From positions 62,001 to 126,000 of the forward strand of contig CALIVT010000005.1 of the NCBI GenBank assembly GCA_938048185.1: DNA of 64,000 nucleotides, given 5' to 3'. Within the stretch, counting starts at the first letter, position 1, and each line of letters opens with the position of its first letter. Origin of the DNA: an uncultured Arenicella sp. (GTDB lineage Bacteria; Pseudomonadota; Gammaproteobacteria; Arenicellales; Arenicellaceae). This document shows, one piece after another, positions 43,551 through 53,237 of this stretch. A program made the translations under genes and the position numbers. A model generated the notes under the pieces. The model worked only from the letters and a program-made list of their open reading frames with translations, had not been told where the DNA came from and searched no databases.

Positions 43551-46454
43551 ATGAACCATCCAATTGACTCGCTCCCTGAATTTGAGAATCACGCGGAGCA
43601 GGACACTAAGTTCACGACTTGCTATATGTGTGCGTGTCGCTGTGGCATAAAGGTGACCACGGAGGGCAACGAAGTTCGCTTTATTCAAGGCAACCCGAAT
43701 CATCCAATCAACAAAGGCGTGTTGTGTGCCAAAGGCAACTCTGGAATCATGAAACAGAGCTCGCCCGCTAAGCTGCGCTCGCCCTTATTGCGCAGACCAG
43801 GCACTGAGCGTGGGGCAGGTGAGTTCGATGAAATTTCTTGGGATCAAGCGCTGGATATATTGACTAAGCGACTGAAACACATTCGTGCGACAGACCCCAA
43901 GAAGCTTGCTTTTTTCACTGGCCGCGATCAAATGCAAGCGCTAACTGGGTTTTGGGCTAGCCAATTCGGTACCATTAATTGGGCTGCGCACGGTGGCTTC
44001 TGTTCAGTGAACATGGCGGCGGCCGGTTTGTATACTACTGGGCATTCGTTTTGGGAGTTCGGTGACCCCGACTGGGACAACACTAAGTACTTTATGATGT
44101 GGGGTGTTGCCGAAGACCACGCGTCGAACCCGATTAAGATTGGGCTGAAAAAACTAAAAGAACGTGGTGCGAAGTTTGTCGCGGTTAACCCAGTTAGAAC
44201 CGGCTATCAAGCGATAGCAGATGAGTGGATTGCGGTACGCCCAGGTACCGACGGCATGTTAGCGCTGGCAATGGTGCACGTGTTGTTGCAGCATGACCTG
44301 TTCGATGACGAGTTTTTGGTGCGTTATACCAACTCACCACGCTTGGTGGTCAATACGCCCGGTCAGCAAGGCGACGGTTTATTTTTGCGCGATAACGATG
44401 GCGCAGCCTTGGTTTGGGATTTGCAGAGCGAGAAATTTGTCGACAGTGACCGCGTGGATATAAGCCCAGCATTGTTCGGCGATTTCGTGGCGCCTGACGG
44501 TCGCCCGGTGCGCACGGTAATGAGTTTACTCGCCGATAAGTACCTAGTCGATGAATACGCACCGGAAGTTGCGGCTAAAGCCTGTGGTGTGCCTGCTGAA
44601 ACAATTGAACGCTTAGCGTTAGAAATGGCGCACGTTGCGTTTAAAGAAAGTATTACGATTGACTGCGAGTGGACGGATTGGGCCGGTCGTAAACAAACTC
44701 AATTTGTGGGCCGACCCGTATCGATGCACGCAATGCGCGGCATTTCCGCGCACTCAAATGGTTTTCAAACCTGTCGCGCGATTCATTTGTTGCAGATCAT
44801 GCTAGGTACCATTGACTGCCCTGGCGGCCACTTGGCCAAACCGCCATTCCCGAAACATATTCCACCGCATCTAAAACCCGCGCGTGATATGGCGCCGAAT
44901 ACGCCACTGAGCTCCGCGCCACTTGGCTTCCCGACTGAGCCGGAAGACTTATGTATTGATGGTGACGGTAATCCACTGCGAATCGACAAGGCATACTCTT
45001 GGGATGCGCCAATTGCGAACCACGGTTTGATGCACATGGTAATCAGCAATGCGGTTAAGGGTGATCCGTATGAGATCGATACCTTAATGCTGTTCATGGC
45101 GAATATGGCATGGAACTCAAGCATGAATACGGCCAATACTATGGCCATGTTGCGCGAGAAACGTGAGGACGGTGAATACAAAATCCCGTTTATCGTGAAC
45201 TCCGACGCGTTTCATTCGGAAATGGTTAATTACTCTGATTTGGTGTTACCTGACACCACATTTCTAGAGCGCTTCGATACTATCTCAATGCTCGATCGGC
45301 CGATTTCAGAACCGGACGCGGCGTGTGATTCAATCCGTCAGCCGATTCTCGAGATTGATCGGAATGTTCGGTCTTGGCAAGAAGTATTGATTGATCTGGC
45401 CGGGCGCCTGGATTTCCCGGCCTTCAAGAATGGGAACGGCGAGAATAAGTACCAAGATTATAAAGATTTTATTATTAACTATGAACGTGCACCGGGTATT
45501 GGCTTTTTGGCTGGTTGGCGTGGTAAAGACGGCGACCAACACCTCTGCGGTGAACCGAATCCAAAGCAGTGGGAAAAGTACATTGAAAATGAATGCTTCT
45601 TCAAATACGACTTGGCCCCGAATCAGCGCTATATGCGCCACGCGAATCGAGATTATTTAGAGCTGGCCCAAAAAGCCGGCTGGGTTGGTTCGACTGATCA
45701 AATTATGATCGAGGTTTATTCTGAAACGTTGCAAAAATTCCGTTTGGCCGGTCAAGGGCTATATGACGGCCCGATGCCAACCGACGAGCAGCATAAGCAG
45801 CGGCTCACCGAGCATTTTGATCCCTTACCGTTTTACTATCAGCCGCTAGAACAACAGCGTATCGATAAAGGCGAGTATCCATTTCACGCAGTGACTCAGC
45901 GTCCAATGTTTATGTACCATTCATGGGACTCGCAAAATGCGTGGCTGCGCCAGATCACTTCGCAAAATTATTTGTACATGAACCGCGATGAATGTGGCCG
46001 TTTGGGCATCGACGATGAAAGCTGGGTGTGGGTGGAATCGCACAACGGCAAAATTCGCGCGCAAGTTAAGCATATGGATGGGGTAGAGGCCAACACGGTG
46101 TGGACTTGGAACGCCATCGCCAAAGCGCCTGGTGCTTGGGGCTTAAAGAAAGATGCGAATGAGAGCAAAGATGCGTTTTTACTGAATCACTTAATTTCGG
46201 AACTACTGCCACCGAAAGCCAGTTTCGCTGATATCACGAATTCAGACCCAATAACAGGTCAGGCCGCGTGGTATGACTTGAGCGTGAAAATCACCCCCGC
46301 GGCAGCGGGCGAGACCGGCGCATGGCCACAGTTTGATGAAGTTAAGCCCCTGCCTAATCAACCTTCGTCGCCCGCAGAAATAAGCTATGCAACGCATGCA
46401 AACGTTAACCTTAAACGCAGCTTTAAAGACATACTGACGCGAGGTGCAAAATGA
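43551..46454 (+). CDS. Molybdopterin oxidoreductase catalytic subunit, probable formate dehydrogenase
   Basis: 967 aa. An N-terminal [4Fe-4S] site is Cys24, Cys27, Cys31 and Cys59 (TTCYMCACRCG and GVLCAKGN). DMSO-reductase-family domains follow, with VNPVRTGYQAIADEWIAVRPGTD. Cys151 in AAHGGFCSVNM lies where the family supplies the Mo/W ligand, so a cysteine-ligated enzyme of the formate dehydrogenase or polysulfide/thiosulfate reductase type is expected. There is no Tat signal, so it should be cytoplasmic. Partners are an FeS subunit (4-bp overlap) and a DmsC-like anchor, with folD behind. The surrounding one-carbon genes favour formate, but the substrate is not proven. Confidence 0.85.
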   Translation: MNHPIDSLPEFENHAEQDTKFTTCYMCACRCGIKVTTEGNEVRFIQGNPNHPINKGVLCAKGNSGIMKQSSPAKLRSPLLRRPGTERGAGEFDEISWDQALDILTKRLKHIRATDPKKLAFFTGRDQMQALTGFWASQFGTINWAAHGGFCSVNMAAAGLYTTGHSFWEFGDPDWDNTKYFMMWGVAEDHASNPIKIGLKKLKERGAKFVAVNPVRTGYQAIADEWIAVRPGTDGMLALAMVHVLLQHDLFDDEFLVRYTNSPRLVVNTPGQQGDGLFLRDNDGAALVWDLQSEKFVDSDRVDISPALFGDFVAPDGRPVRTVMSLLADKYLVDEYAPEVAAKACGVPAETIERLALEMAHVAFKESITIDCEWTDWAGRKQTQFVGRPVSMHAMRGISAHSNGFQTCRAIHLLQIMLGTIDCPGGHLAKPPFPKHIPPHLKPARDMAPNTPLSSAPLGFPTEPEDLCIDGDGNPLRIDKAYSWDAPIANHGLMHMVISNAVKGDPYEIDTLMLFMANMAWNSSMNTANTMAMLREKREDGEYKIPFIVNSDAFHSEMVNYSDLVLPDTTFLERFDTISMLDRPISEPDAACDSIRQPILEIDRNVRSWQEVLIDLAGRLDFPAFKNGNGENKYQDYKDFIINYERAPGIGFLAGWRGKDGDQHLCGEPNPKQWEKYIENECFFKYDLAPNQRYMRHANRDYLELAQKAGWVGSTDQIMIEVYSETLQKFRLAGQGLYDGPMPTDEQHKQRLTEHFDPLPFYYQPLEQQRIDKGEYPFHAVTQRPMFMYHSWDSQNAWLRQITSQNYLYMNRDECGRLGIDDESWVWVESHNGKIRAQVKHMDGVEANTVWTWNAIAKAPGAWGLKKDANESKDAFLLNHLISELLPPKASFADITNSDPITGQAAWYDLSVKITPAAAGETGAWPQFDEVKPLPNQPSSPAEISYATHANVNLKRSFKDILTRGAK

Positions 46455-47245
46455 AGCTCGGACTGGTAATTGACTTAGACACTTGTGTGGGTTGTCATGC
46501 GTGCGCGACTGCGTGTAAGCAATGGAACACCTCGGGTACCATCGGTCCGTTGTCTGATCAGGACCCGTATGGCAAAGACCCTAATGGTTCATGGCTGAAT
46601 CGTATTCGTACCTTTGAGGTAAAAGAGCCGGAACCTTTGCCAACAAAAGGCCAAGGCTGTGGTTCCCAGAAGTTTGACTTGCACGCCTTAGCAACTGAAG
46701 GTACATCCGCGTTATTAAGCGATGCTTCGCCAGCAAGTAAAACGGTTCACATGCCGATGTCCTGTATGCAGTGTGAGGACGCCGACTGTGTCACGGTATG
46801 CCCAACCGGTGCGTCGTATAAGCGTGAGGAAGACGGTATTGTGTTGGTCGATCAAGATAAGTGCATGGGCTGCAATTTGTGTTCCTGGGCGTGCCCATAC
46901 GGTGCTCGCGAGTTAGACGAAGAGCAGGGTGTAATGAAGAAGTGCACGTTGTGCGTCGATCGTATTTATGACCAAGCTCTACCCGAGTCCGAGCGTCAGC
47001 CGGCGTGTGTGCTGAGCTGCCCTACTAGCTCGAGGGTGTTTGGTGATTTTGATGACCCAACCTCAAAGGTGAGTCAGTTGGTGGTTGAACGAAATGGTCA
47101 GCCATTGATGCCTGAATTAGGTTACAAGCCGACCAATCAATATTTACCGCCGCGAAATAAAGAAGCAGTGGCGATGATGGCTAAGACTAATGAGCCGGCC
47201 TTATCAAAACTGAAGAAATGGGCAAATCGCGTGATCGCGCGATAG
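46451..47245 (+). CDS. Four-cluster ferredoxin-like electron-transfer subunit (DmsB/FdhB type)
   Basis: 264 aa. Four Cys clusters are visible: CVGCHACATACKQWN near 14-28, CMQCEDADCVTVCPTGA near 98-114, CMGCNLCSWACPYGAR near 138-153, and CTLCVDRIYDQ...CVLSCPTSSRVFGD. This is the pattern of DmsB, NrfC and FdnH subunits that pass electrons between the molybdenum subunit and a membrane anchor. It lacks the C-terminal transmembrane helix of FdnH. The start overlaps the catalytic subunit gene by 4 bp, and the anchor follows after 16 bp. Confidence 0.93.
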   Translation: MKLGLVIDLDTCVGCHACATACKQWNTSGTIGPLSDQDPYGKDPNGSWLNRIRTFEVKEPEPLPTKGQGCGSQKFDLHALATEGTSALLSDASPASKTVHMPMSCMQCEDADCVTVCPTGASYKREEDGIVLVDQDKCMGCNLCSWACPYGARELDEEQGVMKKCTLCVDRIYDQALPESERQPACVLSCPTSSRVFGDFDDPTSKVSQLVVERNGQPLMPELGYKPTNQYLPPRNKEAVAMMAKTNEPALSKLKKWANRVIAR

Positions 47246-47261
47246 TGCTCGGATTAATAAT

Positions 47262-48200
47262 ATGAAACCTGCATTTTCAGTTCTGTTTTTTACCGTCACG
47301 TCGGGCATCGGTTATGGCCTGTTAATCTGGCTGGTGCTGACGCATTTAATGACGAGCGGCGACTTTGGTATTACTCACTTTATGATCGTTGGTTTTATCG
47401 GTTTAACCTTAGCAACCTTAGGTTTGTTATCGTCGACCTTGCATCTAGCAAACCCGAAAAACGCGTGGCGAGCGTTTAGCCGCTTTCGCACATCATGGTT
47501 ATCGCGCGAAGGTGTATTTGCCTTGGTCTTCTACCCGGTTTTTTTGGCCTACGCGTTATCGGTGTATCTCAATAACGGTGACGCGACTATTATTGTTAAA
47601 GCGCTCGGCATCGTCTCTATTAGTATCGCGCTCGCGACCTTAATTTGCACGGGCATGATTTACGCCAGCTTAAAACCGATTCGGCAATGGCATAACCCAC
47701 TGGTTACACCGTTGTACTTGAGCTTCGGTTTGGTCAGCGGCGCGTTAGCGTATTCAATGCTGCACCTCGCACTAACAGGCTCACTATCATGGCCTGTAAG
47801 CCAAGCGTTTCTGGTGTTGATTGTGATCTCGTTTATCGCCAAGATGCTTTACTTCAACTCGATTGGCAAGCCTGACGGCTCGACCATAAGTACCGCGACC
47901 GGGTTTAGTCAAGCGCAGGTGCGATTGCTTGATGCCGGGCATAATGCGGACACTTTTTTGACAAAAGAGTTTGTTTTCGACGCTGGCGCGATTAAACTTC
48001 TACGTCTCCGATGGTTGATGGTTGTCTTGGCGTTTATCGCGCCGATACTTCTGATGCTGGCGGCGCATAAATTGAATATTGCGCCATTGGCTTATTTGGC
48101 AATGGCCTGTTTATGCGTCGGCTTGTTTATCGAACGTTGGTTGTTCTTCGCCGAAGCGAGACATGTTGTTCGTTTGTATCACGGTGACCAACAGACTTAA
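47262..48200 (+). CDS. DmsC-family membrane anchor subunit
   Basis: 312 aa with about eight hydrophobic helices. It resembles the DMSO reductase anchor DmsC: an N-terminal PAFSVLFFTVTSGIGYGLLIW, FSRFRTSWLSREGVFA (the conserved SWLSRE motif) and LHLANPKNAWRAF. It anchors the complex to the cytoplasmic membrane and exchanges electrons with quinone. With a cytoplasmic catalytic subunit the complex would oxidise its substrate inside the cell and reduce quinone. folD follows 31 bp later, in the same transcript. Confidence 0.9.
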   Translation: MKPAFSVLFFTVTSGIGYGLLIWLVLTHLMTSGDFGITHFMIVGFIGLTLATLGLLSSTLHLANPKNAWRAFSRFRTSWLSREGVFALVFYPVFLAYALSVYLNNGDATIIVKALGIVSISIALATLICTGMIYASLKPIRQWHNPLVTPLYLSFGLVSGALAYSMLHLALTGSLSWPVSQAFLVLIVISFIAKMLYFNSIGKPDGSTISTATGFSQAQVRLLDAGHNADTFLTKEFVFDAGAIKLLRLRWLMVVLAFIAPILLMLAAHKLNIAPLAYLAMACLCVGLFIERWLFFAEARHVVRLYHGDQQT

Positions 48201-48231
48201 ATTCTTAACCCTCAATCAATAATAAAACACG

Positions 48232-49080
48232 ATGACTGCATTGATTTTAGACGGCAAAGCCGTTGCCAAGAAAACCGAAGAAGAGCTTTCACTTAGAGTT
48301 GCTAAATTGAAGGAGGCGGCGAATGGTGCTACTCCAATTTTGGCAACGATTTTGGTAGGTGCAGACCCAGCGTCGGCGACTTATGTAAAGATGAAGGGCA
48401 ACGCGTGTTCGCGCATTGGAATGGAGTCGATTCGAGTTGAGATGAGCGACCAGACCAGCACCGAAGAGTTGTTAGCTAAGATTCAAGAGCTCAATGAAAA
48501 CCCCGATGTGCATGGTATTTTGTTACAACACCCAGTCCCCAGTCAAATTGATGAGCGAGCCTGTTTTGATGCCATTGATTTGAGCAAAGATGTCGACGGA
48601 GTGACGTGCCTAGGTTTCGGGCGTATGGCGATGCAAGAAGAAGCCTATGGCAGCGCAACACCGCAGGGAATTATGCGTTTATTAGACGCTTACGATATTC
48701 AATTGCAGGGCAAGCACGCAGTTGTCGTTGGCCGCAGCCCGATATTAGGTAAGCCTATGGCATTGATGTTACTTAACGCGAACGCCACGGTTACGGTTTG
48801 CCATTCACGCACGCAGAACCTACAAGATTTTGTTGCTCAAGCTGACGTGATTGTTGGCGCAGTGGGTGTGCCCGAATTGATCAAGGCCGATTGGATTAAA
48901 CCAGGCGCGGTGGTGGTTGATGCCGGCTATCATCCTGGTGGTATCGGCGATATCGAGCTTGCGCCATTAGCCGAGAAGGCCAGCGCGATAACGCCGGTGC
49001 CCGGCGGTGTTGGGCCCATGACGATTAACACCTTAATCTATCAGAGCGTTGCAGCCGCTGAGAAAAAACTGTTGTCGTAA
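48232..49080 (+). CDS. folD: Methylene-THF dehydrogenase / methenyl-THF cyclohydrolase
   Basis: 282 aa, the standard FolD size. The substrate-site Tyr-x3-Lys is in [18 protein letters not shown]. The folate motif is [13 protein letters not shown] and the NADP site is [17 protein letters not shown]. The C-terminal signature [12 protein letters not shown] is intact. It oxidises 5,10-methylene-THF to 10-formyl-THF. Being last in the molybdopterin oxidoreductase operon, and near purU and the DMGDH-like gene, it completes a route from N-methyl groups to formate and CO2. The gene may be a dedicated copy; whether another folD exists cannot be seen here. Confidence 0.96.
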   Translation: MTALILDGKAVAKKTEEELSLRVAKLKEAANGATPILATILVGADPASATYVKMKGNACSRIGMESIRVEMSDQTSTEELLAKIQELNENPDVHGILLQHPVPSQIDERACFDAIDLSKDVDGVTCLGFGRMAMQEEAYGSATPQGIMRLLDAYDIQLQGKHAVVVGRSPILGKPMALMLLNANATVTVCHSRTQNLQDFVAQADVIVGAVGVPELIKADWIKPGAVVVDAGYHPGGIGDIELAPLAEKASAITPVPGGVGPMTINTLIYQSVAAAEKKLLS

Positions 49081-49141
49081 TCAAGGTATTAACTTGGTGA
49101 AGGAGCACATACGATAGTATCCAGTGCATGGTTTGTTAACC

Positions 49142-49176
49142 TAAAATTTAAGCGAATAATTTTCGCTTAAATTTTA
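49142..49176. terminator. Bidirectional terminator between folD and the Lin0512 gene
   Basis: A perfect 15-bp inverted repeat, TAAAATTTAAGCGAA and its complement, has a 5-nt loop. A/T-rich outer arms give a U-run in both directions. The right arm overlaps the stop codon of the minus-strand Lin0512-family gene. Confidence 0.85.
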
Positions 49177-49512
49177 ACCAGCAAAGCAGACCAGCACCAC
49201 CACATTAACGACGACCATCAAGTCCTGGCCATTTTCAGCTGGTACATCTAGCCCACCTAGCTCAGTTTGAATCGTGACATCGCCATAAGGAAATTCGTTC
49301 GCTACCGCATCGGTATCAATTAATTCAGGTTTTTGCGCGCCGACTTTTACAATGAGCTGCATGTCGTCACGCGTGTATTCAATGTGCGGGAAAAAGTTAA
49401 TGCTCGAGTGTCTAATCGCGTCGGACACCGCGCGTTTGGCAGCTTTAGTGTAGTCCCCACCATGTACGTCTACGCCCATGCCCATTTCGGTCAAATATCG
49501 TTTTAGTGCCAT
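49174..49512 (-). CDS. Lin0512-family conserved protein
   Basis: 112 aa. The N-terminus LTEMGMGVDVHGGDYTKAAKRAVSDAIRHSS carries the E-M-G-x-G-x-D-x-H-G-x-D-x-T-K-A-A pattern of the lin0512 family (TIGR02058), whose function is unknown to me. It is soluble. The conserved Asp and His residues could bind a metal or a pterin-like ligand, but this is a guess. It is the last gene of the minus-strand xsc-pta-cobS-cobT series, 26 bp after the CobT-like gene, and has an AGGAGA ribosome site. Confidence 0.8.
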   Translation of the reverse strand: MALKRYLTEMGMGVDVHGGDYTKAAKRAVSDAIRHSSINFFPHIEYTRDDMQLIVKVGAQKPELIDTDAVANEFPYGDVTIQTELGGLDVPAENGQDLMVVVNVVVLVCFAG

Positions 49513-49538
49513 TGTCGTCTCCTGTTTGTAACGCGAAT

Positions 49539-51260
49539 CTATACTGCTCGGCTCAATAACTCGGCTATTGCAAAGAAATCTTTTGTAACTAATTCATCAC
49601 TAAGGCTAATAGACATACTTTCGCGGTAGTAAGCGGTTAGATCTAAACCCACACCTAAGGCGCAAAGCTTTATATCGGGTCGTCGTTCAATGCTGGCAGC
49701 TGCCGCAGCTAGGTGCTTGTCTAAATAGCGGTCTGAATTCGCAGCATGGGTTGCGGTGTCCATTGGCGAGCCATCCGATAGCATGATAATTATCTTGTTG
49801 TGCTCTGGTCGAATTTGAATGCGCTCTGCGGCCCAAAGCAGTGCTTCGCCGTCAATGCCCTCTCTAAATAAATCAGACCTCAATAAGCCAGCTATTGATG
49901 AGCGAGCGCGTCGCCAAGGTGTTTCCGCTGCTTTGTAAACTGTGTGGCAAATCGAGTTTAACCGTCCGGGGTTTTCAGGCTTGCCCGCAATTGCCCACTC
50001 TTTTAACACCTTGCCACCATTCCAGTCGGTCGTAGTGAAACCCAATAGTTCAGTTTTAATGTCCGCCAGTTCAAGAGATTTTGCTAGTGTGTCGATCAGC
50101 GCAGCAACTTTTTCGTTATGGTGAGTCATTGACCCCGAGTTGTCGATCACAATACTGACCACACAATCGCTCGCTAGTGTATTTTTCTCGCGTCGAAAAA
50201 GTCGATGATCGTTGGGGGACGTAACCAGCTTCGTCAAGCGCGCTGAGTCTAAGTGACCTTCTTCTTGGTCGAACCTCCAGCCGCCGCGCTGCGGGTTAGA
50301 CACTAATTGCTTTAGGTGACGTGCAACACGATGAGTGTTGACACTTTGCAAGCGAATGCGCTTGTCCAATTGCGCGCGTAGCTTTTTCAGTTGTGCGGCG
50401 CGAATAACATCGGTGGTAAAAACAACTTTGTCGTAGGCGCTGTTGAAAATTTTATACTCGTACGCAGCGCTTTCGTTATCAAGGTCATCAACCTGAGACG
50501 CTGCAACGCTCAGAACTATGCTTGAATCATCGCCGTCTAACCATCTCATATTGAGTTGTTTATTATTAGCAAGCGAGCGGATGGTATCTTTTAGTTGTGA
50601 ATCGTCGTCACCATTAGCATCGTTAGCTTGATCGATCATGCGGCCAACTTCGTGGGCGATACCCAACGCATGCTTGGCAAACACACTTTGGTCACCAATA
50701 TTTTTTTTGAATTCGTAGAAATGACGTTTTAGCTCTTCAGAAAACCCCCAGCGCGTGCCCTCGATTAGATCTTCTATTTGTTCTGGAATAGTTTGTGAAT
50801 GTAAACGCGACCAGCATACGACGTTAATCGTAAACAGTAGCATGCCGATATTATTTTCGACCAGAGACGATGCCGCTGCCTGATGCGCCCAAAATAAAAA
50901 CCGATTCCTAAGGTTCGACTGTATACCGGGCAATGAGCTTGGCGCCAGCGCCTCGCACCGGAGTTGTTCCAGCAATTCGAAAACCAATTGTTCAATGGGC
51001 TGGTTCGGCACGCGCGTTATGTGCTCCGTCAAATCGCTATAAACAAGCCGCAGCGCTATGCTGTCTGCGACACCTCGCAATTGGTGGGTACGGTGCGTCG
51101 AAAAATCGAGGTGTAAATACGGCGCTTGTAGTAAAAACGGACTATCCTGAACGACCAGATGATGCCCGCGAAAATACACAGACGGCTGATTCGAAATAGC
51201 GCGCACAGTCGCCGCACACCAATTTTCGAGTTTTTGTTGCAGAACCTCTTGGCGTTCCAT
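49539..51260 (-). CDS. CobT-like VWA-domain protein
   Basis: 573 aa. The C-terminal half is a von Willebrand A domain with the MIDAS motif VIDNSGSMT near residues 369-377, and the CobT-type segments LGFTTTDWNGG and IIIMLSDGSPMDTAT. The N-terminal half is helical, as in CobT. CobT with CobS forms the AAA+ chaperone part of aerobic cobaltochelatase, which needs CobN. No cobN or corrin gene is here. The gene follows the CobS-like gene by 14 bp and the Xsc/Pta genes upstream, so the pair may load a metal or remodel another enzyme. Shorter than typical CobT (about 630 aa), with less of the acidic linker. Confidence 0.85.
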   Translation of the reverse strand: MERQEVLQQKLENWCAATVRAISNQPSVYFRGHHLVVQDSPFLLQAPYLHLDFSTHRTHQLRGVADSIALRLVYSDLTEHITRVPNQPIEQLVFELLEQLRCEALAPSSLPGIQSNLRNRFLFWAHQAAASSLVENNIGMLLFTINVVCWSRLHSQTIPEQIEDLIEGTRWGFSEELKRHFYEFKKNIGDQSVFAKHALGIAHEVGRMIDQANDANGDDDSQLKDTIRSLANNKQLNMRWLDGDDSSIVLSVAASQVDDLDNESAAYEYKIFNSAYDKVVFTTDVIRAAQLKKLRAQLDKRIRLQSVNTHRVARHLKQLVSNPQRGGWRFDQEEGHLDSARLTKLVTSPNDHRLFRREKNTLASDCVVSIVIDNSGSMTHHNEKVAALIDTLAKSLELADIKTELLGFTTTDWNGGKVLKEWAIAGKPENPGRLNSICHTVYKAAETPWRRARSSIAGLLRSDLFREGIDGEALLWAAERIQIRPEHNKIIIMLSDGSPMDTATHAANSDRYLDKHLAAAAASIERRPDIKLCALGVGLDLTAYYRESMSISLSDELVTKDFFAIAELLSRAV

Positions 51261-51274
51261 TGATCTAGGTTAAC

Positions 51275-52255
51275 CTACTCGAACCAAGCGCTGATCGATT
51301 CGCTTTCAGGTAGTTCTTTGTCGAACGCGCGTTGAAAGTATTCGGCGATGATTGAGTACTCAGCCTCATCACATTTATTTAAAAATGACAGCCTAAACGA
51401 CGCTGCGATGTCATGAAAAATTTGTAGGTTCTCGGCCCAAAAAATCACCGTTCTGGGTGACATTAAGGTTGAAATGTCGCCCGCGTTAAAGCCATGCCGA
51501 GTGAGGTTGGCCAGCGCTACCATCGAGCTAATATTTTTACGACCTTCATCAGTGTCAAGTGCGGGTACACGGCTCAATACAATATTCTCTTCGTCTTCAG
51601 GCGCTAAGTAATTTAACTTCGCAACGATATTCCAGCGGTCAATCTGCGCTTGATTCATCATCGAGGTACCATGATATAAACCAGTTAAATTTCCTAGGCC
51701 AACGGTATTTGCAGTGGCAAATAGTCGAAAATTAGGATTCGGTGACAGCACTCGGTTTTGATCAAGTAAGGTGAACTTACCTTCGCGTTCAAGGATGCGC
51801 TGAATTACAAACATCACTTCAGGGCGAGCCGCGTCTAGCTCGTCAAATATCAACGCGACTGAACGTTGAATCGCCCAGGGCAATATACCTTCTTGAAACT
51901 CGGTGACTTGTTTGTTGTCTTTAAGCACCACGGCATCTTTGCCGATTAGATCCAAGCGGCTAATATGGCCATCGAGGTTAACTCGTACACATGGCCAGTT
52001 TAAGCGCGCGGCGATTTGCTCGATGTGAGTCGATTTACCCGTGCCGTGCATGCCTTGCACCATCACGCGGCGATTGTGGATAAAGCCCGATAGAATAGCC
52101 AGAGTGACATCCGCATTAAACCGATAAGCCTCGTCAATTTCGGGCACATGTTCGTCGCGTTCGGCAAAGCAGGGGACCTTTAACTGAGAGCTAAAACCAA
52201 AGAGTGCTTGCGCGGTCTTATACTCGGTAGGCGCTAGTGTATTTAAGTCTGTCAT
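51275..52255 (-). CDS. CobS-like AAA+ ATPase (MoxR/CobS class)
   Basis: 326 aa, the size of CobS. Walker A is GMHGTGKST (68-76), Walker B is ALIFDELDAARPEV, and FRLFATANTVGLGNLTGLYHGT is a sensor-1 region specific for CobS-like proteins. It hydrolyses ATP as a ring with its VWA partner to drive metal insertion or protein remodelling. An AAGGAT ribosome site precedes the ATG. The gene is 18 bp from pta and 14 bp from the CobT-like gene. The client is probably not cobaltochelatase, since no CobN gene is in the window, but CobN could be elsewhere on the chromosome. Confidence 0.88.
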   Translation of the reverse strand: MTDLNTLAPTEYKTAQALFGFSSQLKVPCFAERDEHVPEIDEAYRFNADVTLAILSGFIHNRRVMVQGMHGTGKSTHIEQIAARLNWPCVRVNLDGHISRLDLIGKDAVVLKDNKQVTEFQEGILPWAIQRSVALIFDELDAARPEVMFVIQRILEREGKFTLLDQNRVLSPNPNFRLFATANTVGLGNLTGLYHGTSMMNQAQIDRWNIVAKLNYLAPEDEENIVLSRVPALDTDEGRKNISSMVALANLTRHGFNAGDISTLMSPRTVIFWAENLQIFHDIAASFRLSFLNKCDEAEYSIIAEYFQRAFDKELPESESISAWFE

Positions 52256-52273
52256 CGTATCCTTGGGCCGCTG

Positions 52274-53218
52274 TTAGGTGTTTGGGTTTGACGCATTTGC
52301 ATAAATAGAAGCGAGTGCGGTTGCCGCTAAACGAGCTGCCGCGGGGTCGGCTCTAGAGGTAAGCACAATCGGGACTTTAGCGCCCAATACAATGCCGGCC
52401 GCAGCGGCGCCCATGAAATAAACCATTTGTTTAAATAATGCGTTACCGGTTTCAATATTAGGAACCAACAATACATCGGCGTTACCCGCAACCGGGTGAT
52501 CTATCTTCTTTAATTTTGCTGCCGCTGGCGATACGGCATTGTCGAATGCGAACGGCCCGCCAACTAATGCACCGTTAACCTCGCCTGCGTTTGCCGCCGC
52601 GACAACGTCGGCTGCTTCCATACTGGATTTTATTGCTGGAGTCGCGACCTCAGTTGCTGATAAAACGGCGATTCGAGGTTCGGAATACCCTATCGCGTGC
52701 ATCAGACTTGTGACGTTACGCGCAATGTCTAGCTTAATCGCAACACTCGGTTGAACGTTAATCGCAGCGTCAGTAATGCAAATAGCAGCATCTGAATTTG
52801 GCACGCTCATGTGAAAGACATGGCTTAACCGTGTGCCCGTTCGCAGCCCACGTTCTTTGTCTATCACCGCTTTGAGTAGGTGGTCGGTGTGTATGTTGCC
52901 TTTCATTAAAGACGAGACCTCGTTACTTCGAGCCAATGCGACAGCAGCCTGTGCTGACGTGCTTTCATCCGCGGCGCCGACAATACGAAAGCCTGAAATA
53001 TCCCACTGCATTTCCTTAGCAGCGGCGTTGATACTGCTTTTATCGCCCACTAAAACAGGCGTTATTAGGTTTTCGTCAACCGCCATTTTTACGCTGCGCA
53101 TCACTACCGGTGAACCAGCATTGACGATGGCGGTGGTGGCGCGCGGCAACGGCGACGCTCGAGTTAACAGTGTGGTTGGACATTCTACGGGTGTAGAGCA
53201 AAGAAAATTGTCGGCCAT
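52274..53218 (-). CDS. pta: Phosphate acetyltransferase of the sulfoacetaldehyde pathway
   Basis: 314 aa, the short form of the phosphate acetyl/butyryltransferase family. The family features are LMKGNIHTDHLLKAVI, RLSHVFHMSVP, VPNIETGNALFKQMVYF and GAKVPIVLTSRADPA. It would convert acetyl phosphate from Xsc to acetyl-CoA. Position right after xsc supports this over phosphate butyryltransferase. A CAGGAGA ribosome site precedes the ATG, and a strong terminator sits about 20 nt upstream of the start. Confidence 0.88.
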   Translation of the reverse strand: MADNFLCSTPVECPTTLLTRASPLPRATTAIVNAGSPVVMRSVKMAVDENLITPVLVGDKSSINAAAKEMQWDISGFRIVGAADESTSAQAAVALARSNEVSSLMKGNIHTDHLLKAVIDKERGLRTGTRLSHVFHMSVPNSDAAICITDAAINVQPSVAIKLDIARNVTSLMHAIGYSEPRIAVLSATEVATPAIKSSMEAADVVAAANAGEVNGALVGGPFAFDNAVSPAAAKLKKIDHPVAGNADVLLVPNIETGNALFKQMVYFMGAAAAGIVLGAKVPIVLTSRADPAAARLAATALASIYANASNPNT

Positions 53219-53237
53219 GAGTTAGGTCTCCTGTATG

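Noticed and set aside
43551-46454. GGTACC words inside the Mo-oxidoreductase and other coding genes as further MocR sites
   Set aside because: Single GGTACC words occur several times in coding DNA, below or near chance frequency for a 6-mer, and none shows the 18-bp pairing or the GGTTCTT extension.
49539-52255. CobS/CobT as part of cobalamin biosynthesis
   Set aside because: No cobN or other corrin gene and no cobalamin riboswitch is in the window; the operon partners are sulfonate enzymes. The possibility remains if cobN lies elsewhere.
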